This document shows, piece by piece, positions 39,310 to 50,088 of a stretch of 64,000 nucleotides of DNA. Every line of letters begins with the position of its first letter. Position 1 is the first letter of the stretch. The position numbers and the translations under genes are program-made. The stretch is taken from assembly GCA_947579605.1 (NCBI GenBank), contig OX388322.1:6386001-6450000 (forward strand), written 5' to 3'. Below the pieces are notes generated by a model. The model worked only from the letters and a program-made list of their open reading frames with translations, was not told where the DNA came from and made no database searches. This DNA is from Athripsodes cinereus. Taxonomy: Eukaryota; Arthropoda; Insecta; Trichoptera; Leptoceridae.

Positions 39310-39395
39310 TACATTGAATTATACAACATTTTTGATATTTAATAACCATTTAGGTATTTTATAACCAATGTAACGTAAGGAATAAAATAAATAGG
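39310..39395 (+). mobile_element. LINE-V 3' scrap
   Basis: TTATAACCAATGTAACGTAA, then GGAATAAAATAAATA, resembles the sense LINE-V tail at 31430-31490. Confidence 0.4.
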
Positions 39396-39872
39396 TACTT
39401 AATTTTTTTTCATCGATATGCATGAAATTAAAATAAAAACTCTTGTTGGAAAATAAGAAGACATTAATATTTTAGATTATTATAAACATACAAAATATTC
39501 GAATGCAAACCTAATGATGTTAAAGAAAAAGTTAAGAAAAACTGGACTAAAGTGTGATTTAATTGTCAACTGATTTCTATGGTATTTAAATTTCGTGAGC
39601 AATACCGGGTTTAAAATCTATGTATCCTATTAATACCTACAATATACTATCCATTTATGTTAGTTTGTAGGTATGTGTTGTGTTTATATGAAAGTTTATT
39701 TTTATTTCATACGCGAAACATTATTTATAAAATTTTAACAAAACGTTAATGTGACACGAATGCTCTGAATTGAAAAGGTAACAAAATAAATTCATGGCTG
39801 TTAATGATCATGTTGTATAATTTATGTCATATCACTATTCAATAACTTTATCTATCTATTTATACCTATATT
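39396..39872. other. No recognised feature
   Basis: AT-rich sequence. A small SINE-R 3' scrap lies upstream at 39093-39140. Nothing recognised here. Confidence 0.4.
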
Positions 39873-39955
39873 GATTAGCTGGAAGATATTCCCCCCTACA
39901 GGCAATGATCTCGCCAATTGTATACGATATTTTTTTAAATCAATAAAGTGAAATT
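39873..39955 (+). mobile_element. LINE-V 3' end
   Basis: TTAGCTGGAAGATATTCC, GATCTCGCCAATTG and AATCAATAAAGTG follow the LINE-V order, including a polyadenylation-like AATAAA. Confidence 0.5.
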
Positions 39956-39970
39956 GTGATAATTTCTAAA

Positions 39971-40259
39971 ACCATCTGCCATCTTCCACAAGTGAAATAG
40001 CCAGTAGACTAACTCCAAGTAATAAACATGTAGATCGTCATCTTCGTGCCAATTAAAAAAAGACTTTTAGGATGGATGGCATTCTGCATTGTTGAATTGA
40101 ATATGTTAGATTCGGGATGTTTAGGTTCGGGATGTTTAATTAGGGATGATTAGAAGATGTTAGATTCGGGATGTTTCACAATCACTCGAAAACTTGAAAA
40201 AGAAAAGTGCGAGAGACATATTCTTTACCGAGAACTCCAAGGGACACTCCATGTCCACA
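39971..40259 (-). mobile_element. SINE-R copy with internal duplications
   Basis: CCACAAGTGAAATAGCCAG, AAGTAATAAACATG, GACTTTTAGGATGGATGG and GCGAGAGACATATTC are in order. Between about 40098 and 40180 the word GATGTTAGATTCGGGATGTT is repeated with variants, so this copy is locally expanded. Confidence 0.65.
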
Positions 40260-40271
40260 TCCAAGGCGATA

Positions 40272-40707
40272 GTTATAAACAGTGGTCTCGAACCTACCGA
40301 TTTTTCGGTATTTATACCGAAATGGGCCGTGTCCTACCGATATACCTATATATATATACATTTTGAAAATCCGGCGACGGGGGGGTAGAAATTTTCTAAA
40401 AAGGAAAGTACCCGGTATTGACTTCGTCGGTAAAAATACCCGGTACATTCTAGAAAAAGGTACTTCGAGAAAATATTCTTTAAGAAAACCGAGGAGTTTT
40501 TGAAATATTCCAAATTCCTATACCATTTTGAAAATTCGGCGACGGGAGGGTAGAAATTTTCGTGAAAAGAAAAGTATCCGATATTAACCATCGTCGGTAC
40601 AAATATCCCATATACCGAATTTGGGTACAAAATATACCATTTATACCGATTTCAGCGGATAGTTCTACCGATATTGGACAATGTCGTTCGAGAACACTGG
40701 TTATAAA
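40272..40707. mobile_element. Non-autonomous hAT element with 8-bp target duplication
   Basis: The element 40280-40699 (420 bp) begins CAGTGGTCTCGAAC and ends with the complement of CAGTGTTCTCGAAC. It is flanked by GTTATAAA at 40272-40279 and 40700-40707. CAGTG termini with an 8-bp duplication are hAT features. TACCGA/TCGGTA words are scattered throughout, which fits transposase-binding subterminal repeats. An internal segment starting CATTTTGAAAATCCGGCGAC is duplicated about 160 bp away (CATTTTGAAAATTCGGCGAC). No transposase is encoded. Confidence 0.9.
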
Positions 40708-41529
40708 CCATTTAGATTGATAATGACCTGAGAAGTCGAAAGACATCTCTCTCGTGTTGTTTAGTCTATAGTAGAACAAAACGCTTGCTTAATCCAATTA
40801 TGGAACTCTACTAGTTGTGTACCAGTAGGTACTATAAATAAAATTAATATCTATGTGATTATAAAGTACATTTGTAACGGATAATGCCATCATGCAAGTC
40901 TGAGGTTGTCATGTTTCGCTTATCGTTATCGCATTACATCGCATCACCTGAGAAACATAAAGACGGCATGTGTAAGGTGAGTATACTATTTATATGCCCT
41001 TCAAGGGTTACCCCTCCCCTCCCTTCATATTATTTTGAAGTTGAATAACAACAGTAGGTACACACAGCGATAATAAAAGACTGACAAATATTTTTGAGCA
41101 CATTATTGTTCATAAGTTTACTAAGTTCATGAAAATGAGAAATTTTAGAAAGTCGCCGATTCTAGAAATTGATTATGTCCTTTAGATAATTGTGTTATTC
41201 ATTTATTGCAAGATCGTTAGAGAAAGATAATTGCATAATTTATTTAATATTGACGACCGATAGTACTTGGTAAAATTTTATCTTAAATCCACTATTTACA
41301 AATGTTTATTTAATTACAAATATCCATATTAATAAACACAGTTAATTTTTCACTAATTTTTTTAATAAAACTCGAGCGTTTTCGTCAAAAGCTCAGTTTG
41401 ACATTATCAAGAGGACTGATTCGAAAAAAATTAAAAATCTAAGTTAAGAATGATATTGATATTTGTAATATTGACATTTGTAATCATGAATTTTAACTCT
41501 GTTAATGTACAAACATTAGAATACATACA
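40708..41529. other. No recognised feature
   Basis: AT-rich sequence. TTATGGAACTCTACTAGTTG near 40799 faintly resembles a foldback-F end. Nothing else. Confidence 0.35.
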
Positions 41530-42279
41530 TACATACATCTTCTTACCCTTGTCCTAGTTGGGTCGGGGGCCCATTGCGCCTAGGTACCTCCTCCAGAGAT
41601 CCCTGTCCACCGCTGCTTCCAGGACCTCTGGCCACTCCAAACCAAGCCTTTCATCACACAAGTTTGACACCTGCCCTTGCCAGCTTCTTCTAGGGCGGCC
41701 CACCGGTCTTCTGCTCTCTCCCACAGCCTCCAAAGATCTAAGTGGTAGTCTTTCCTCTGGCATGCGGAGAACGTGACCCAGCCATCGCAACTGCGACCTC
41801 TCTATATGCAGGAGTACCGGTTCCACATTGAGAGCCTCACGAAGATACGTATTCCTTATACGGTCTCTCAATGACACACCAGCCACTCCCCTGAGGAACC
41901 GCATTTCCGCTGCCTGTAACCATGATCTCACGCTCTCCGTGAGCATCCAAATCTGGTGTCCATATGTGAGAATAGGGCGGTAAATTGTCTTAAATATGGC
42001 CATTTTCGTCCGTTGGGTCAGCTCGGATTTATGTATTATCGGGTTTTTAAGCGCTTTCAGCACATTTCCTGCCGACACAATCCTCTTGTCTATGCACGCT
42101 GTTTGTCGACCATCTGCTGAGAACTCTACTCCTAGGTATTTGAATGTCGAGATCTGTTTGAGTTGGGCCCCGTTAGAATAACGTTTATTTAATTGTTCAT
42201 TCACAAGTATCGAAACATCATTATCAAAAGCGGTAGGTAAATAATAATATGTGAATCTTAGGTGCGGATTAGTCCACAT
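41530..42279 (-). pseudogene. LINE ORF C-terminal half, 5'-truncated, (TGTA)n tail
   Basis: A 241-codon open minus frame reads FKYLGVEFSADGRQ, GVAGVSLRDRIRNTYLREAL, LRWLGHVLRMPEERLP and then RPRRSWQGQVSN, ending LGAMGPRPN and a stop. The pattern YLG..., MAIFKTIYRPILTYG..IW and LRW.GHV.RM is the post-RT region of a LINE Pol. A TGTATGTATGTATT tail follows at about 41523-41540. The RT palm is missing. The frame is uninterrupted, so the copy is young. Confidence 0.75.
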
Positions 42280-42653
42280 TAATGTTTGAATCTCTAAACT
42301 TCTAGTAATGATTTTTGACCTTTTATTTATTTAAATTTATAAATATACTGGAGATGAAAATTACCTAGGTATATACAATGTAAAAATACAAAAAAAAAAA
42401 CATTTTATTCAACCGCCAACCAAAAACCTTGCATCAAATTATTAAGTTCACGAAAAAACTTTTTTCGATAAGGCATTTTTAATTTTCTCGAGATGGAAGT
42501 TGTAGATTACTTAAGATGGCACTCGGATTTGATGCAGATAATATATTTCGGAGCCCTTTTTGTAAAAGATAACTGAGATAATAGAAGATAGACAGGTTCT
42601 TAAGCACATACTTATTTCGGGGCATGTTCAACAAAATATATATAACACGAGAT
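42280..42653. other. No recognised feature
   Basis: AT-rich sequence. No recognisable repeat. Confidence 0.4.
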
Positions 42654-43665
42654 CAGTACAGAATATATATATATATTTAGTTACAATCCATTGGATTGGT
42701 CTGCAACGAGTTTGGTTTTTCTTCTCCATTCCTCCCTATTCTCAGCCAGTCTTTTAAGCTCTACGTATGAGCCACAGTTCATGTCCCTCTTCAGTTGGTC
42801 CATATATGCGTCTCTTGGTCGGCCTCTGCCATTTGTTCCCTCGGTCTTACCCTCCGCGATGGCGATGAGTAGTCCTGGGTGCCTGATGTTGTGGCCAATC
42901 CATTTAGCTCGTTGTTGGCTGATTCTCTTAAGGAGTTGCCTTTTTTCGCCTACCCTGGTTAATACTTCTTCGTTTTCGACGTGCTCCGACCAATGGATCT
43001 TAAGCATGCGTCTGTAGCACCACATTTCAAAGGCCGCCAACCGTTCGCTTTCACTCTTGCTGATGGTCCATGTCTCACAACCATAAAGCAGAATGCTCCA
43101 TACAAAGGCTTTAGTAAGGTTCTTCCTTACGCTTAAGTCGATATTTGGGGATTCCAATATCTTCGATTTTTTGTTGAAGGCAATCCTTGCCTGGTTTATT
43201 CTGCTTACAATTTCTGCTTTGGAGCGTCCATCCTGGTTTATTCTGCTGCCCAGGTACACGAATTCACTTACTTGTTTGATGCTCACTCCATTTAATGCAA
43301 TGTTCGCAGTCGCTTCCTCTCTTCCAACGTCCATACATTTTGTTTTTTCTTTATTTATTTTCATGTTGTACTTTGACAACAGTATACTTTCCATTTTTCC
43401 TAAAGCTTCGTTCAGCTCCATCTCGGAGTCTGCGAGCAGTGCTATGTCGTCAGCATATCTTATCATGTCGACCTTTTTCCCATTTATTTTTACTCCTGTC
43501 CAGTTTTTCATTTCTTCTCTCAGTTCATCAATGGCTCGCTGTATATAGCAGTTAAAGAGAGCTGGCGACATTGAGCATCCTTGTCTTACGCCTTCTTCGA
43601 CCCTTGCTTCTGCACAGCTCTCTCCGCTTTTAATCACAGCCATTTCGATTCGCCAGTACAGAATA
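42654..43665 (-). mobile_element. LINE-Z insertion with 12-bp target duplication
   Basis: CAGTACAGAATA flanks the insert at 42654-42665 and 43654-43665. The insert, 42666-43653 (988 bp), is 5'-truncated and ends in a short TAT-repeat tail right after the stop codon. Intact duplication and open frame indicate a recent event. Confidence 0.9.
42681..43653 (-). CDS. LINE-Z reverse transcriptase C-terminal part (truncated)
   Basis: Open for all 320 codons from the first Met and a few before it. RT block VEEGVRQGCSMSPALFNCYI (residues 15-34) is followed by IRYADDIALL with the catalytic YADD at residues 63-66. Then come VYLGSRINQDGRSKAE, LLYGCETWTISKSES, EMWCYRRMLKIHWSEHV and AKWIGHNIRHPGLLI, the usual post-RT domain of RTE-like LINEs annotated as endonuclease-reverse transcriptase. 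The endonuclease and RT fingers are missing through 5' truncation. No ATG-initiated host gene is implied. A fragment of the same family is at 23488-23690. Confidence 0.85.
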
Positions 43666-44289
43666 CATCTCGCTATTTCATCATGGGATCTTCCATAAAT
43701 GAGTCAGCCAATTGACTAATTAAATTAAATTTATTTAATTTATTTTATATCTCGAAAAATGTTTATAACATTAACTTATAAATAAAATTTACATGCATTT
43801 TTAGTATTTGCCGTGATGATATATTAGTAGTTAAGAAGCAAATTGAAAACTGAACTCTCCACCGGCGCTCTTGAGACGGTCTAGGGACTGTCAAACGGCA
43901 TCAAAATAAAATCATCCAGAATCATCATCACCATTAATTAAATATAAAAAGAATATTTAATGTTAGGTGGGATTATCTCGTCAAACAACGAATGCCGACT
44001 GAAAAGATCTTTGCTATTTTTTTTATTGACTAAATAGGCTTCTAGTTAAAAAAAAAATTGTCCATAGTTCTTGGCTTAGATTGTCTAAATGACGTGAGGA
44101 ATATCATTAGATGATACTATCATAAATTAATATAATCAATCGGCGTAGAATCACTATGAATGGAGAAAGCTTTTTTTTATCTCTAAGTTCCCGAAAGAAT
44201 CGTTGAAGGGTGAAAGACGAAAAGAAACTTAATTTTTCATTTTCATATGTTTGTACCTATGTCGGATGATTTATACATCCACTTTAAGA
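43666..44289. other. No recognised feature
   Basis: AT-rich sequence. Nothing recognised. Confidence 0.4.
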
Positions 44290-44645
44290 GCGCGAAAAAC
44301 TGGAAACACTGTGTTGTAACCAGAGTAATGTCTTCAGTTTGCTCCTAAACATTGTTATGGATTGTTTTTCTTAAGGTCCTCGGGGAGTCGTTTCCAGATG
44401 ACTGATTACGTCATCCTTCGACTGGTCATTAAAGGGAAGATTGAGAGCCGTAGAGAAGTTGGAAGAAAGCAGCATTTCTGGCTTCGGAATATCCGAGGGT
44501 GTACTAGGGTTAGAGGAGTGGAGGAGCTATTTCATGCTGTTCAGGACAGATAATATTTTTATCAGGTGATGGTCAAAGTCGGGGGGGGGGGGCAACAAGA
44601 CATACAAGGAAGAAGAAGAAGATAAAGTTAATACAAGTTTTATGT
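44290..44645 (+). pseudogene. LINE ORF tail fragment with GAA-repeat end
   Basis: Encodes LRLVIKGKIESRREVGRKQH, FWLRNIRGCTRVRGVEELFH and a stop at about 44553, resembling the common LINE tail GKI.GRR.VGRK..WL+NIR. The 3' UTR holds a run of 12 G at 44581-44592 and ends GAAGAAGAAGAAGAT. It is 5'-truncated. Confidence 0.65.
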
Positions 44646-44885
44646 AATCAAACAGAGTATCAATATAATTTATGGCTAGTAAATTAACATGTCTACAAAA
44701 AAACTGCAACCGTGATTAAAAGATCGATACAGTTCAGAGTTCATGACAAGAGTTTAGCGAGGTCAGAAGAGTCAATAATGGATAAAGTTAGGAGTTTTTA
44801 TAATTATGTAAAAATCTTGATAAAGAATATCGATACAAAACCGCATCCTTCAAAGTTTGTTCAGTTGGAGTAAAAAGTATCAGTT
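44646..44885. other. No recognised feature
   Basis: AT-rich, between two LINE tails. Nothing recognised. Confidence 0.4.
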
Positions 44886-45510
44886 TATCTATTATCTATC
44901 TATCTATCTATCTATTCCCTCACGCCGAATCCCAAGTGGGGTAGGCAGAGAGAACGGAACGCCAATTAGATCTGTCCTTAAATACTTCTTTCGCCTCCTC
45001 CACAGTCATACAATTTCTCATGCACGCACGTCGATTTCTCTTACTCAAAACACGGCCGCCCTTGAGAATTTGATCTACATGTTCAAGCCATGTAGTTCTT
45101 GGACGCCCGCGCTTCCTCACACCCCTCCTTTCAGCCAAGTATATCCTCTTTTTCATTCTTTCCTCTTCCATTCGTACCACATGACCAAACCATCTCAATT
45201 TATTCACACGCATTCTATCTACAACACTCCTTTTGCATCCACTCATTCTTCTAATATCATCACTCCTCACTCTATCACGCAACGTTTTACCAGCCATCCT
45301 CCTCAGCGATCTCATCTCCACAGCATTTATTCCACTTTCGTCCTTCTTCAACCATGTCCACGTTTCGCTTGCATACATAAGTGTCGGTACCAGGATCGTA
45401 TTGTGCACTAGCAATTTTGCCATGTTCGACACATTGTCATTGCTAACAATGGGCCGAAGTGCACCGTTAATCCTAGCACCGGCTATTATACTCGTAGAAG
45501 TAATAGTACA
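44886..45510 (-). pseudogene. LINE-X, longest copy: post-RT ORF end and 3' tail
   Basis: A 200-codon open minus frame reads TILVPTLMYASETWTWLKKD, EMRSLRRMAGKTLRDRVRSD, KLRWFGHVVRMEEERMKKRI, RKRGRPRTTWLEHVDQIL and ends AYPTWDSA before a stop. The stop lies inside a hairpin, CTACCCCACTTGGGATTCGG, followed by CGTGAGGGAATAG and a GATA/TATC microsatellite (44888-44920). RT and endonuclease are absent. This hairpin and tail are the region shared with SINE-R. Confidence 0.8.
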
Positions 45511-45902
45511 TTTCATTAACAAAGATAATTTTTATATTAGAACCTTCTTTATAATTATCATCATGTAACATCTAATCAAAATCACATATATAATAAAGTT
45601 ATTCCCGATCAAGCTTTTAATTTATTTATTAACAAAAACATAAACAAACACAATCAATAAAATATAACATATAAAGAAAACAAAACCATGATAACAGAAA
45701 CAACATGGGATTCTCAATGGAAAGCATGTACTTTCGAACAAATCCGTTCACAGCACATATCCTCAAGGTGTACCTACTCAGAATCGTCAAAGATATTAAC
45801 TTCATCACAGTAACTACAATTCCCTATTACATTCATTGCTGAGTAATAACTGTAGTTGGACGATGATCCCGTAGCATAAAACAATGCCTAACTTCTAACC
45901 CC
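45511..45902. other. AT-rich DNA, possible LINE-W tail 45612-45720
   Basis: TTAATTTATTTATTAACAAAAAC followed by an A-rich UTR-like stretch may be a LINE-W 3' end on the minus strand. Nothing else. Confidence 0.35.
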
Positions 45903-46105
45903 ACTTCTTCACCAGAAGTGGGGTTGCCAGCAGACGAACTGCGTCAATAAAAAAATAAGACATCCAGGATGGGCGGCAAATCTCATCGCTGACTTAAAGG
46001 TGATTAAGCTTAAGGTAAAGAACACTTGCCTTCTACGGAACACTCGAAAGGTAAAGGAAAATAATGGGCACCCTAATCTTTACTAGGTGCTCCACACGGT
46101 ATAGA
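45903..46105 (-). mobile_element. SINE-R copy
   Basis: AGAAGTGGGGTTGCCAGCAG, AAGACATCCAGGATGGGCGG, CTCATCGCTGACTTAAAG, ACACTCGAAAGG and AGGTGCTCCACACGG are in order. The ATGTAATAAAC segment is deleted. Confidence 0.7.
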
Positions 46106-46716
46106 CTTATTTTAACGGAAGCTATTTTTAAAGGAAGGAAGAAAATCTATTTTTGAAGGATTAACTTTGTAACAGTTGTGAAACATGTTGAATGTTTTTA
46201 TAAGACTATTCTGCAATGTACTATAAGAGAAGTGCATTATAGAATACTGTTTAAATACATTCAAATTGATTAAAGTTTTTAATTGAATTTAAATTATTCG
46301 CTAATACGTTAGTTATTAATGCTCAACTCTGATTTCCACGATACTGACTGACTGACCGAATAAATCAATATTTAAGAGTTTCTGATTTAATTATGTTTTT
46401 TATTCCTTGGTAAGTGGAATGATAATTAGATTTGTTATTTCCGATGAAATCTGATGCTAAATAATAGAATTCCATTTCATTTATATTAAATAACTAGCTT
46501 TAATAAACCCAGCTTCTTTCGGGAAATATTCATCAAATTGTAAAGAAAAAATGGCACTAGGAAGACAATTTGAATTTCCTTTATATTAATATGAACACGC
46601 CATTCCTCACAATTAAGGGAACTGGTGGATTTATTCTTTACAAATCAAGATTCACGTGGATTTCCCAGTTAAAATAGGATTCCCACTCATTCATTAATAA
46701 ATATTGAGTTTCCTAT
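46106..46716. other. No recognised feature
   Basis: AT-rich sequence. Nothing recognised. Confidence 0.4.
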
Positions 46717-46880
46717 TTTTTTTAAGACGTATCTGGGTTTTTGTTATAAACCCAAATACAACCTTATATGTACGCCTTTCACTGTAACAAGCTTGTCTCG
46801 TGAAGGGGGAGTGTGCCGGCATCTGGGATCGAACCGCGAACATGAGGCCGAGGTTCTACCTCCATGCTACCAACGAACTC
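46717..46880 (-). mobile_element. SINE-S copy
   Basis: Antisense order: GTATCTGGGTTTTTGTTATA, AACCCAAATACAACCTTAT, CCTTTCACTGTAACAAGCTT, a B-box complement GGGATCGAACC, and GGTTCTACCTCCATGCTACC. Internal small insertions mark it as older. Confidence 0.8.
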
Positions 46881-46928
46881 AAAATAAAAGACAAGTATTC
46901 ATACAACATCAAACATTTATATTTTCTT

Positions 46929-47035
46929 TTCAGCGATGAAGTATGGCACCCATACTTATTTTTTATGGCACAGAGAATCAGTTTATCACATACAATTAAC
47001 CCGCTGGTAGCCCCATTTATAGAAAATACCATGAA
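46929..47035 (+). mobile_element. SINE-R 3' half
   Basis: TTTCAGCGATGAAGTATGGC, ACCCATACTTATTTTTTATG, CGCTGGTAGCCCCATTTAT and ACCATGAAATT. The 3' tail is lost. Confidence 0.6.
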
Positions 47036-47103
47036 ATTTCATCTATAAATATAAAAAATAACACATGGATAAAAATATCTCCAATTATATGTATATACCT
47101 ATA

Positions 47104-47560
47104 CTATACCATCATGACATATCACATAAGTGTGAAAGCCAGCAGACCAGCTGCAATTTATGACCATGAAAGCTGTCCTGTCTGTGCCAACAAAATATTA
47201 AAACATTAAGAATGGGTCGTGAGACGCTTGACCATGTTTTCCTGGGGTGCCCTATCAGGGATGCGTATGATATTTTTGTTGATGCTCTTCAAAACCATTG
47301 CCAATTCCCCCTGAATATTGAAACATTATTGAGTATGACATCCGATACAGTCCATTTGTCCCTTCTCAAATCAATAAAAGCTAATTTTATTATTCTATAA
47401 TCTTCTAACTATCTTCTCTTTGACAACTTAACAACATTTTGAGACGTTATTGGCGGCACAAATCATCCTTGTAGGATGTTATGCCACAAGTGAAAAAAAA
47501 AAAAAAGAGTGGGTCGTTTTCCTCATCGCTGAATTTATAGGCAAAATGTTTTTATTTTTT
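47104..47560 (-). mobile_element. SINE-R copy split by a poly(A) LINE fragment
   Basis: SINE-R parts lie at 47104-47218 (ACCATCATGACATATCACAT, GCCAGCAGACCAGCTGC) and 47507-47560 (CCTCATCGCTGAATTTATAG). In between is an insertion ending in a poly(A) run, with TGGGTCGT on both sides (within GAATGGGTCGT and GAGTGGGTCGT). Confidence 0.75.
47219..47506 (+). pseudogene. 5'-truncated poly(A) LINE inserted in SINE-R
   Basis: Encodes ETLDHVFLGCPIRDAYDIFV and further to KSIKANFIIL and a stop at about 47400. H-x4-C here resembles the C-terminal zinc-knuckle of jockey/R1-type LINEs. The 3' UTR has a CATCCTTGTAGGATG hairpin and ends in about 14 A. The same UTR segment recurs in antisense at 53345-53475. 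Confidence 0.65.
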
Positions 47561-47631
47561 CGTATATAATTTTAACAATATTGTATATAGAGAGATCACA
47601 TTTTGTTTTTGAATCACTAAATCACCCTTCA

Positions 47632-47860
47632 ACGCTCCCCCGTGGAGCACAGGGCAGAAACCAGTATGCTTCATTCAGAGTGTCTTTGAGCCAGTTGAGT
47701 CAACACTTTCTACAACATTTTTAGAAATCTATTGTCTTTGCCATAGGATTATTGCAAAAAAGGAACGTTTTAAAAGGACAGTGATCTTTTTGGCTTTTTA
47801 AATACCTACTGTAAATAAATGAAATACAATAAAATTTTAAGCCGTAAATAAATAAATCTT
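47632..47860 (+). repeat. LINE-like 3' fragment, relative at 22118-22268
   Basis: GTGGAGCACAGGGCAGAAAC, CATTCAGAGTGTCTTTGAGC and TTGTCTTTGCCATAGGATT. It ends in AAATAAATAAATC next to the following LINE. The coding frame is not recoverable. Confidence 0.45.
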
Positions 47861-47862
47861 CC

Positions 47863-48510
47863 AGGAATTGACTTTGTCAACGAATTTATCTATCTAGGTT
47901 CTCTCATAAATAATAGAGGCACAAGCGACCAAGAAGTGAACCGCCGCACACAGATGGCAAAGAACGCAATGGGTCGTCTTGATAAAATTTGGAAAAGCCG
48001 TGAAATTATGAGAAACACAAAGATAAAACTAGTCAAGACCTTGGTATTCAGCATATTTTTATACGGAGCTGAAACGTGGACGCTGCGAGCTAGCGAACGC
48101 GCGAGGATCGATGCGTTTGAGATGTGGTGCTGGAGAAAATTGCTCCGAGTGCATTGGACGGAACACAGGACCAATGAGTCCATTCTCAGGGAGTTAAACA
48201 TTTCGGCGCGACTCTCAACGATTTGCAGTCAGCGCGCTTTTCGATATTTCGGGCACATTGCAAGAAGAGAGCATGACAACCTAGAAAAAGTGATTATGAC
48301 TGGGGTTGTAGAAGGGAGGAGAGGAAGGGGCAGAGTGCCAATAAGATGGAGCGACCAAATTAAGGAGGCCACACAGAGCTCACTTCATGGGGCCTTACAC
48401 ATGGCAGAGGATCGCTCAACATGGAGACAGATGGTCTACAGAACGAGGCATGATGGTCACGATCCTCAGGATTGAGGGACCGACAGAAATGATGAATGAT
48501 GAAATAAATA
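47863..48510 (+). pseudogene. LINE post-RT ORF fragment, open, with ATGA-rich tail
   Basis: Reads FVNEFIYLGSLINNRGTSDQ, KTLVFSIFLYGAETWTLRAS, EMWCWRKLLRVHWTEHRTNE and RAFRYFGHIARREHDNLEKV, then GRGRVPIRWSDQI and a stop at about 48475. No stop interrupts about 200 codons. The tail AATGATGAATGATGAAAT follows. It is related in architecture to LINE-Z but only moderately similar. It is 5'-truncated, starting just before YLG. Confidence 0.75.
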
Positions 48511-48784
48511 AGTAAATATAAATAATAATATTATTAATCTTTCATCACGCAACTTTTCACCCCTTATCAACAAGTGTCAAAATAAATAATGCACAAAAAC
48601 ATTATATACCTACCTATCTAGATATTACTCATTAAGTTCAAATCACAACATAAATATTTTACAAGCTATTTAGCAAATTCAAATAATTATTTATTTATCA
48701 CCAAGTATACACCTACTCGAAAACATGATAAGTTGGAGTTAAAGTTATATAAAATTATATAAAATTATATTAAAACTAAAAGTT

Positions 48785-49107
48785 ATATAAAATTATCGTG
48801 TCACAGTATTTGTTATCTAACTCCACCGAAACGGCTGGACTGATATTGATGAATTTTTGTGTGCTTATCGGGTAGGTCTGAGAATCGGCCAACATCTATT
48901 TTTCATACCCCTAAAAGTGAAGGGTGGTCCACCCCGAATTTTTATTTTTTGGACAGTTTTTTATATTTTTTTAATGTTGAGACACTAAAAAAAATACAAC
49001 CCTAAATTTTCACCCTTCTACCATCAACCCCTATTTTTTAAGAGCGATATTAGTAATTCAATCAGAAATAATGTATATGGCAAAACAAGGCTTACCGGGT
49101 CAGCTAG
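48785..49107 (+). mobile_element. Non-autonomous Helitron, same family as 37042-37332
   Basis: The 3' end GGCAAAACAAGGCTTACCGG then GTCAGCTAG, followed by T, matches the other copy and keeps CTAG. CCGAAACGGCTGGACTG and GTGTGCTTATCGGGTAGG are shared internally. The 5' end lacks a clean TC start and merges with a triplicated TTATATAAAATTAT stretch (48748-48798). Confidence 0.75.
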
Positions 49108-49212
49108 TTTCTTTATAATATCTGATTATTTGGCAGAGAAATGTGATTAATAATGTGGTTTATGGTAAAAATCTCGACATTATATTTTTTATATTATTAA
49201 TAAGTGAAAAAT

Positions 49213-49362
49213 AACAAGGTCATGCTTTGAGAATGTCTAATGATAGTTGGATGGATGGCCAAAATAACACTATTATTTTGTCCACAAGGACTCTGATAGC
49301 TTGGACGAGCCTTTTCCATAATCTACCGTTCTTATAAAAACGAAATCAGAGCAAGATAATTG
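49213..49362. repeat. Interspersed repeat, relative at 38328-38445
   Basis: GCTTTGAGAATGTCTAATG, GATAGTTGGATGG and ACCGTTCTTATAAAAACG then ATCAGAGCAAG share order with 38328-38445. The type is unknown. Confidence 0.4.
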
Positions 49363-49384
49363 AAAAAAACACAATATGTAGTTA

Positions 49385-49462
49385 ACTTCCAGATGACTTT
49401 ATTAACTTCGCGTATTAATATTCGGAGACTCTCGTCTCCATCATCAGGCGATTAGTAAAAAA
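49385..49462 (-). mobile_element. Penelope-like end with hammerhead-like core
   Basis: The minus strand reads CTGATGATGGAGACGAGAGT then CTCCGAA, i.e. CUGAUGA, one extra U, a perfect 6-bp stem GGAGAC/GUCUCC with a GAGA loop, and GAA. It continues CGCGAAGTTAATAAAGTCAT, the same layout as the palindrome arms at 14686-14896. Confidence 0.5.
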
Positions 49463-50088
49463 GTGAAATAAGATACAGAGACAAACAGTATTTATAGGAT
49501 TTGAACAAAAGAAAGTTGGGAGAAGCCCGTGTTGATAAGAAAGTAATTATAATTCAGTGATAAAAAAACTATTGGAAAGTGATCCGCTGTGGACGGATTC
49601 ACGAGAGAATAATTTAGAATGTCGTGAAAGAGGATAATCCCTGAACACTAAATAAATATGCATAATATGTATATATAAAAAAAATCTTCTCTGGATGCAT
49701 TCTAAAAGAATTTAGAATTCGAATTTCGGATTTCTGATTTAAAAAAAATATAGAGCTTTGTAGATTGGCAATGTCTCTAGTATTCTAGAAAAAGTTGGAA
49801 GTTTCAATTTTGATATCAACTTGTTGCAAGAAATATAAAAACAGAAATTAATTTTTTCACTAATATATATATAATATATTTTTTTTAAATATTGTTTTAA
49901 ATTGTATAAAATTTGTATTATATTGTATGAAATAAACATTGTATAAAATAAAAGTAAAAAAAAATTGACGGAAAAAACACAACATATAATAAATAACTTT
50001 GAAATTAAGAATCGATGAATTATCATCAATATATGAATAGCCGTATTTCTGATTTTCTTTTTTTCAGTATTTATTTTTTTATTGAATA
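49463..50088. other. No recognised feature
   Basis: Very AT-rich. The 124-codon minus frame at 49739-50113 is a hydrophobic, Ile/Tyr-rich composition artefact. Confidence 0.45.
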
